NCBI GenBank assembly: GCA_016703895.1
Contig: JADJBE010000006.1
Location: forward strand, 124,001-188,000
DNA from: Pseudomonadota bacterium
Lineage (GTDB): Bacteria > Pseudomonadota > Gammaproteobacteria > Steroidobacterales > Steroidobacteraceae
DNA length: 64,000 bases
Direction of reading: 5' to 3'
Positions within the stretch are counted from its first letter, which is position 1, and each line of letters begins with the position of its first letter. The notes under the pieces are model-generated. The model did no database searches, was not told the DNA's origin, and saw only the letters and a list, made by a program, of their open reading frames with translations. The position numbers were made by a program, and so were the translations under genes. Shown piece by piece: positions 59,973 to 64,000 of the stretch.

Positions 59973-61289
59973 CTAATGAGCCGCCGTCGCGACTCGCTCC
60001 GGTGTGGCACGCCAGCGCATCGCCCGAATCTCGCTGCCATGTTGCCAGACGAGTTGCACGCTGCCGTCGGCGCGGCCAACGACTGCTGGCAATTGCGCGG
60101 CGCCATCGGCCATCGGTAGTTCCACGGGTGCGCTGAAGCTGGCGCCGGCATCAGTCGAGGCGCGCGTGTACAGGCGGCGCGCGCCGTCACCCACCTTGGC
60201 ATGCCAGAACAGATGCAGGGTGTTACCCGCCAAGGTAAGCACGGGCGCATCGGAAACCTTAGCGTCGGGGTGCGCGAGTACGGGTGCGGAATAGGTCTTG
60301 CCGCCATCGGTCGAGCGTACGAAATAAACTCCCTGCGGGTCCTCGCCGCCGGTGTAGTAGGCCGCGAAGATGTTGTCACCAGTTGCAGCCACAGTTGTGG
60401 GCTTCAGCGGACACCCATCAATCGCCCAACGCTTGCCGACGATGCGGGTGCGCGGTGAGAACGTCCGGCCGCCATCGGTCGAATACGCGACCGTACTGTC
60501 ACGGAAACCGTCGGCTACCTGGCGTGAGCCGATGAACAGGCGATCAGTCGCATCGACGTACGCAGTTAGCTGGCAGCAAGGGCATACGTCCGCCGGGAAT
60601 AGTTCCTTGTCCTGCTCGAAGGTCTTGCCGTCGTCGCGCGAGATCGCCATGAACGCCTTGCCATGGTCGCCTTCTTTGGCCATGTCGCGCGTGTCGATCC
60701 ACGTCGTGTAGACGGAGCCCTTACTATCGACCGCCAGCGCGCCGAAAACATGGCCCTGCGAGATGCCGCCGTGCACGATCGCGGAGGCGTCGGTCGTGGC
60801 ATCCGAGTTGACCTGCTGTGGATCGCTGAAAGTCTTGCCTTGATCCAAGGAGCGCGTATACATCGCGACGGCCACCGGCTTGCCGGTGGCGGGATTGAGC
60901 GCATTCGCCGGATAGAACACGTGAATCGTGCCGTTTGCGCCAACCGCAACGCGTGGCTTGCTCACCGAGAAACCCCAGACCTCGCCGTCTTTCTGGTTGA
61001 TTCGATGTGGCTCAGAGTAGGTCGTACCACCGTCTGTGGAACGAGCAAAATATAGGTTGGTGGTGGCAACGTGAGAATGACCATGCCCGCCAGTGTCGTG
61101 CCGCTCGGGGGCCGGATCTTCGTCGATCCAGACGAGGTTGATCGAGCCATCCACGCCGAGCGCAATCTCGGGGCTCTGGGCCTTGTGATCGCTGGCGCTC
61201 ACTAGTACGTCGCCGCTCAGCGCCGGCGGGCTGGAGAGACACACGGCCAGCAGCACTGCTCCGAAGAACGCAGACTTCGTCTGTTGCAT
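59973..61289 (-). CDS. sialidase-like beta-propeller protein with CPCC and His cluster
   Basis: 438 residues from ATG 61289, with GAGGAA upstream and a signal peptide cut after ALSG. Six Asp-box repeats mark the blades: STDGGTTY, SLDQGKTF, SRDDGKTF, STDGGRTF, STDGGKTY, STDAGASF. Catalytic Arg/Tyr/Glu of true sialidases are not clear. A His cluster (RHDTGGHGHSHV, about 63-74) and FPADVCPCCQL (about 228-238) stand out and are metal or redox motifs. Next to TlpA and the copper pumps a periplasmic copper role is likely; not proven. Confidence 0.75.
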   Translation of the reverse strand: MQQTKSAFFGAVLLAVCLSSPPALSGDVLVSASDHKAQSPEIALGVDGSINLVWIDEDPAPERHDTGGHGHSHVATTNLYFARSTDGGTTYSEPHRINQKDGEVWGFSVSKPRVAVGANGTIHVFYPANALNPATGKPVAVAMYTRSLDQGKTFSDPQQVNSDATTDASAIVHGGISQGHVFGALAVDSKGSVYTTWIDTRDMAKEGDHGKAFMAISRDDGKTFEQDKELFPADVCPCCQLTAYVDATDRLFIGSRQVADGFRDSTVAYSTDGGRTFSPRTRIVGKRWAIDGCPLKPTTVAATGDNIFAAYYTGGEDPQGVYFVRSTDGGKTYSAPVLAHPDAKVSDAPVLTLAGNTLHLFWHAKVGDGARRLYTRASTDAGASFSAPVELPMADGAAQLPAVVGRADGSVQLVWQHGSEIRAMRWRATPERVATAAH

Positions 61290-61341
61290 GGCGATTCCTC
61301 TGTTTTGTGGTCTTGTACTGTACCACCCGAGCACGATCAAT

Positions 61342-62319
61342 CTACCGCTCGATCAACTCAATCAGCTCGCCAGCAGCCCCGATGGCCGTGGCAACACGTT
61401 TGCCGGCGTAGGCTTGCCCGGGTTGGCGACGCGGCGGTGAGATGAACTCGAGCTCGATGGCGTCGAGATCCCGCACCTCGAAGCTCACCAGTGCGATTCC
61501 CGGCGGCAATGTACCCTCGGCATGCTGACGCGCACCCGTCGAGGCTGGGTAGCCGTCGAGCTCTAGCAGGTTGCCATGCTCGGCGAGACGCGCAGTCGTT
61601 AGGCCAATGGCCGCATCGCTCGGCAGCCCGAGTGCGTTCTGCACGACGCGAACCGGCACTTGCCGTGCTGGGCCGGATTCAAGCTTGAAAGCCTGGGCAT
61701 AGAACGCGCGCATTTTCTCGATGTCCGGCCCGGCTACGACCATGATGAAAATCCGGCCAACCGCGCCGCCGGGCTCGGGCAGGGGCGACTTTGATCGATC
61801 GCCGGTCTCGGCCGTCAGGTACAGCACTTCATTGGATGGCCCCACGACCTGAAACGCTCGAATACTGGGATAGGCGCCGAGTGGCGCCGGACTGCCAATG
61901 GTCTTGAACGGCGAATCCGTCAGCGTCGCGTGCAGCGCGTCTGGTTTATCAACCACAATCTCGATCGAGTTCCAGCCCCAGGTGGTCAGAGGCCGATAGT
62001 CCGTGGTCGCTTGCGTCTCCACGGCACGCAGGTAGACGTCGGGGGCTGTGTCGGGGCTCAGCAGGACATAACGTTTGCCGGCGGACTTGGGCGCACCCCA
62101 GCTCGCGGCCAAGGCACGCGAGACGCGGCCGCGCTCGCGGACTTCGTAGTTGAGCCAGCGCGAGTAGTCGCGTGCAAAGCTGTCTAGATCGTTGGTCGTG
62201 ACGGTGGCCAGCTTGTGCCGAAGTAGCAGCTTGGGTGTCTGCTCCGACGTCGTGGTCTGGGCGACGCCGGCAGTTGTGATCAGCAGCAGCAGACAGGTGA
62301 CGAGCGTTCGAACCAGCAT
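61342..62319 (-). CDS. exported VOC protein
   Basis: 325 residues with a signal peptide (LVRTLVTCLLLLITTAGVAQ) and AGGGAG before the ATG. Two VOC halves: LATVTTNDLDSFARDYSRWL and later GRIFIMVVAGPDIEKMRAFY, closing in GIALVSFEVRDLDAIELEFI. The function is unknown; the metal His of the usual enzymes are replaced. It is one of two exported VOC proteins here (the other at 27844). It diverges from 62433. Confidence 0.75.
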   Translation of the reverse strand: MLVRTLVTCLLLLITTAGVAQTTTSEQTPKLLLRHKLATVTTNDLDSFARDYSRWLNYEVRERGRVSRALAASWGAPKSAGKRYVLLSPDTAPDVYLRAVETQATTDYRPLTTWGWNSIEIVVDKPDALHATLTDSPFKTIGSPAPLGAYPSIRAFQVVGPSNEVLYLTAETGDRSKSPLPEPGGAVGRIFIMVVAGPDIEKMRAFYAQAFKLESGPARQVPVRVVQNALGLPSDAAIGLTTARLAEHGNLLELDGYPASTGARQHAEGTLPPGIALVSFEVRDLDAIELEFISPPRRQPGQAYAGKRVATAIGAAGELIELIER

Positions 62320-62432
62320 GATTGCTCCCTATATCAGTCTCGCAGCGGCGAAAAACCACACAAAAGAATGTATCAATAAGCCGCGAGTGTGCACAATGGT
62401 CACGCGGATGATACCAATGCGAGGAGTGCTTC

Positions 62433-62735
62433 GTGACCAGTTCTTTAGGCCAGCCAACGGTGCAATTGCCGCGCACGACCAAGGGCAAGCGCCCCAGTTT
62501 TTTCGACGATCCGTCGCTCGACCAGATGATGACCTTTCTGTTGGAGCTTGCCGCCGAGGTGTCGGTGCTGCGCGCGCGCCAGGATACGGTGGAGCGTTTG
62601 CTCGATGAGCACGGTAGTGTCACGCGTGCTGCGATCGAAAGCTACCAACCTCCGGCCGACGTGCAGCTCGAGCGCGCGGCTTGGAACGATGCCTACTTAA
62701 AGCGCGTGTTGCGCATCCATACGGCTGACAAGTAA
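62433..62735 (+). CDS. small coiled-coil protein of unknown function
   Basis: 100 residues from GTG. A basic start (LPRTTKGKRPSFFDDPSLDQ), a heptad-like coil (MMTFLLELAAEVSVLRARQD, TVERLLDEHG) and a polar end with AWNDAYLKRVLRI. There is no signal peptide or Cys. It sits seven bases before an MFS gene on the same strand, so it may help that carrier or its pathway. Not recognised. Confidence 0.65.
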   Translation: MTSSLGQPTVQLPRTTKGKRPSFFDDPSLDQMMTFLLELAAEVSVLRARQDTVERLLDEHGSVTRAAIESYQPPADVQLERAAWNDAYLKRVLRIHTADK

Positions 62736-62742
62736 GCGCCAC

Positions 62743-64000
62743 ATGTCAATCCCCGCAGCGCCGGATCCGATCGCGCCGTCTGCGCTGGCGGCGGTGCCGT
62801 GGCCGCGGCCTGGCCAGTCCTGGTACGTGGTCGCGTTGCTGGTGATGGCGTACGCGTTTGGTGTCGTCGACCGCATCATTCTCAGCTTGTTAGTCCAGCC
62901 GGTAAAAGCGGACCTTGGCCTGAGCGACACGGAGATGGGGCTGGTTCTGGGACCCGCGTTCGCGTTGCTGTACACCTTGTTAGGGTTGCCCGCCGGCATG
63001 CTGGTCGACCGGTGGCGCCGCGTGCCTGTGGTTTGGGCTGGACTATTGCTAACCAGTGTCGCGACACTGGGCGCCGGGTTTGCCGGTGCATTTTGGACAC
63101 TCGCGCTGGCGCGCCTGGCCGCCGGCGCGGGGCAGGCGACGACCTGGCCCGCCTGTACGTCGCTGATCGCCGATTACTTCCCTGCCGAGCAGCGCGCGCG
63201 CGCGTATGGCATCTTTGCGATGGGCGGCTCCATTGGTATTGGTATTGCGTATCTGCTTGGCGGCTTCGCGATGGACTTGGCCGCGGGTGTGCAGTCTGCC
63301 CTGCCGCAGGTGCTGGGCGGATTGCGCGAATGGCAGACGGTGCTGCTGATCGTGAGCGCCCCCGGCATTCTGGTCGCACTGTTGATGATTGCCACGGTAC
63401 GTGAGCCGTTGCGCCGCGGTGGCGATGCGAAACCACAGGCGCTGCTGGTCTCGATCGGCAAGTTCTTCGCGGAAGTCCGCATCAACAGTAAAGCCCTGGC
63501 AGCCGTGATGCTCGGCGCCATTGCCAACGTCATGGTGATCAACGCGCAACTGAGTTGGTTGCCCACCTTCTTCGAGCGCACCTATGGCATGCCGGCAGCG
63601 ACCGTGCCCAAGATACTGGCGTTGGTCGGTGTGCCGTGCGGCCTGCTTAGTGCGGTCACGGCTGGTTGGGTGCTCTCTTGGCTCGCCAAGCGCGGGCGTG
63701 ACGACGGGCCAATCCTGGTAATCATGCTGCAGGCCTTCGTGTGGCTCACGTTCGGCACGCTGAAGTGCTTCATGCCCACGCCAGAGCTGGCATTTGCGAT
63801 GCATGTTGCCACATCACTGTTTGCCACCTGGGCGCTGACCGCCACGTTCACGGCGCTCAATCAGATCACGCCTAATCGCTTGCGCGGCCAGATGGTCGCG
63901 TTGTATGCGCTGCTGACGGGTTTCGTTGCCGTGTCGATTGGCGCCGTATTGGTGGGCCTGTTGTCGGACTATGTCTTTACTGGGCCGCGCGGTATCGCGC
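62743..64000 (+). CDS. MFS transporter, spinster-like (cut by window end)
   Basis: 419 codons run open from ATG 62743 to the window edge. Eleven or so helices are seen; the start AYAFGVVDRIILSLLVQPVK and the loop LPAGMLVDRWRRVPVVWAG are like the carrier at 26457. PNRLRGQMVALYALLTGF is in the second half. It probably imports or exports an organic acid or lipid-like compound. The preceding small gene is seven bases away. Confidence 0.88.
   Translation, partial: MSIPAAPDPIAPSALAAVPWPRPGQSWYVVALLVMAYAFGVVDRIILSLLVQPVKADLGLSDTEMGLVLGPAFALLYTLLGLPAGMLVDRWRRVPVVWAGLLLTSVATLGAGFAGAFWTLALARLAAGAGQATTWPACTSLIADYFPAEQRARAYGIFAMGGSIGIGIAYLLGGFAMDLAAGVQSALPQVLGGLREWQTVLLIVSAPGILVALLMIATVREPLRRGGDAKPQALLVSIGKFFAEVRINSKALAAVMLGAIANVMVINAQLSWLPTFFERTYGMPAATVPKILALVGVPCGLLSAVTAGWVLSWLAKRGRDDGPILVIMLQAFVWLTFGTLKCFMPTPELAFAMHVATSLFATWALTATFTALNQITPNRLRGQMVALYALLTGFVAVSIGAVLVGLLSDYVFTGPRGIA

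Noticed and set aside
1..64000. tRNA, rRNA, CRISPR array, insertion sequence, prophage or riboswitch
   Set aside because: Looked for on both strands; no cloverleaf, regular spacer array, transposase, phage gene or known leader motif was recognised.

Overview
The window is a dense, high-GC bacterial chromosome segment. By eye its GC is about 60-65 %, there is almost no gap over 250 bp, and many genes overlap by ATGA or GTGA. The gene set fits a heterotrophic, respiring gammaproteobacterium: a complete cbb3 oxidase operon with ccoGHIS, YceH, HtpX, MobB, TesB, a GlyGly-CTERM subtilase, CusCBA and CopA. The many FAD oxidases, VOC proteins, FAH and amidohydrolase genes and spinster-type MFS carriers recall lineages specialised in xenobiotic or steroid degradation, but the genus cannot be read from this stretch. 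No rRNA, tRNA, CRISPR array, phage or insertion sequence was seen.

Layout. 1-6070: an S9 peptidase start, a 7TMR-DISM/GGDEF gene cut by an in-frame amber codon, an FAD oxidase, a PilZ protein, threonine aldolase and an exported Rossmann protein. 6083-6312: a 230-bp dyad-symmetric element. 6325-9609: YceH, a VanZ-like protein, and a nitrilase-fold protein that lacks its catalytic Cys. 9606-13688: an IorAB-type molybdenum hydroxylase followed by frameshifted gabT. 13807-17267: a ferredoxin-NADP reductase-like flavoprotein, TesB, a CpcT/CpeT-like protein with an in-frame amber codon, and cytochrome c. 17283-24319: two divergent clusters (VOC, hydrolase and DUF4112 against FAH, GT-B-like, amidohydrolase and acyl-CoA ligase). 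24291-30805: a subtilase, MFS, VOC, glyoxalase I and a D-2-hydroxyacid dehydrogenase. 30821-35204: a lipid-modification operon (desaturase, flavin oxidoreductase, DUF1365, CFA synthase). 35379-38391: HtpX, MobB, VIT-family transporter and a poly-Asp protein. 38464-46239: ccoNOQP, a small membrane gene, then ccoGHIS. 46454-48886: frameshifted proB and intact proA. 48932-61289: copper/silver defence (CopL-like, CusCBA, an SDR with a displaced signal peptide, CopA), a scar joining two truncated genes, then TlpA-like and beta-propeller proteins. 61342-64000: an exported VOC protein, a small coiled-coil protein and an MFS carrier cut by the window end.

Two themes stand out. First, at least six genes are damaged: two in-frame TAG codons, three frameshifts and one fusion of remnants. 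Either the genome is decaying or the assembly carries small errors, and each case needs raw-read checking. Second, the copper region ends in an uncharacterised periplasmic pair, a TlpA-like thioredoxin and a six-Asp-box propeller with a CPCC motif and a His cluster. These lie beside remnants of an ABC permease and a TonB receptor, so a once larger copper or redox system probably stood here.
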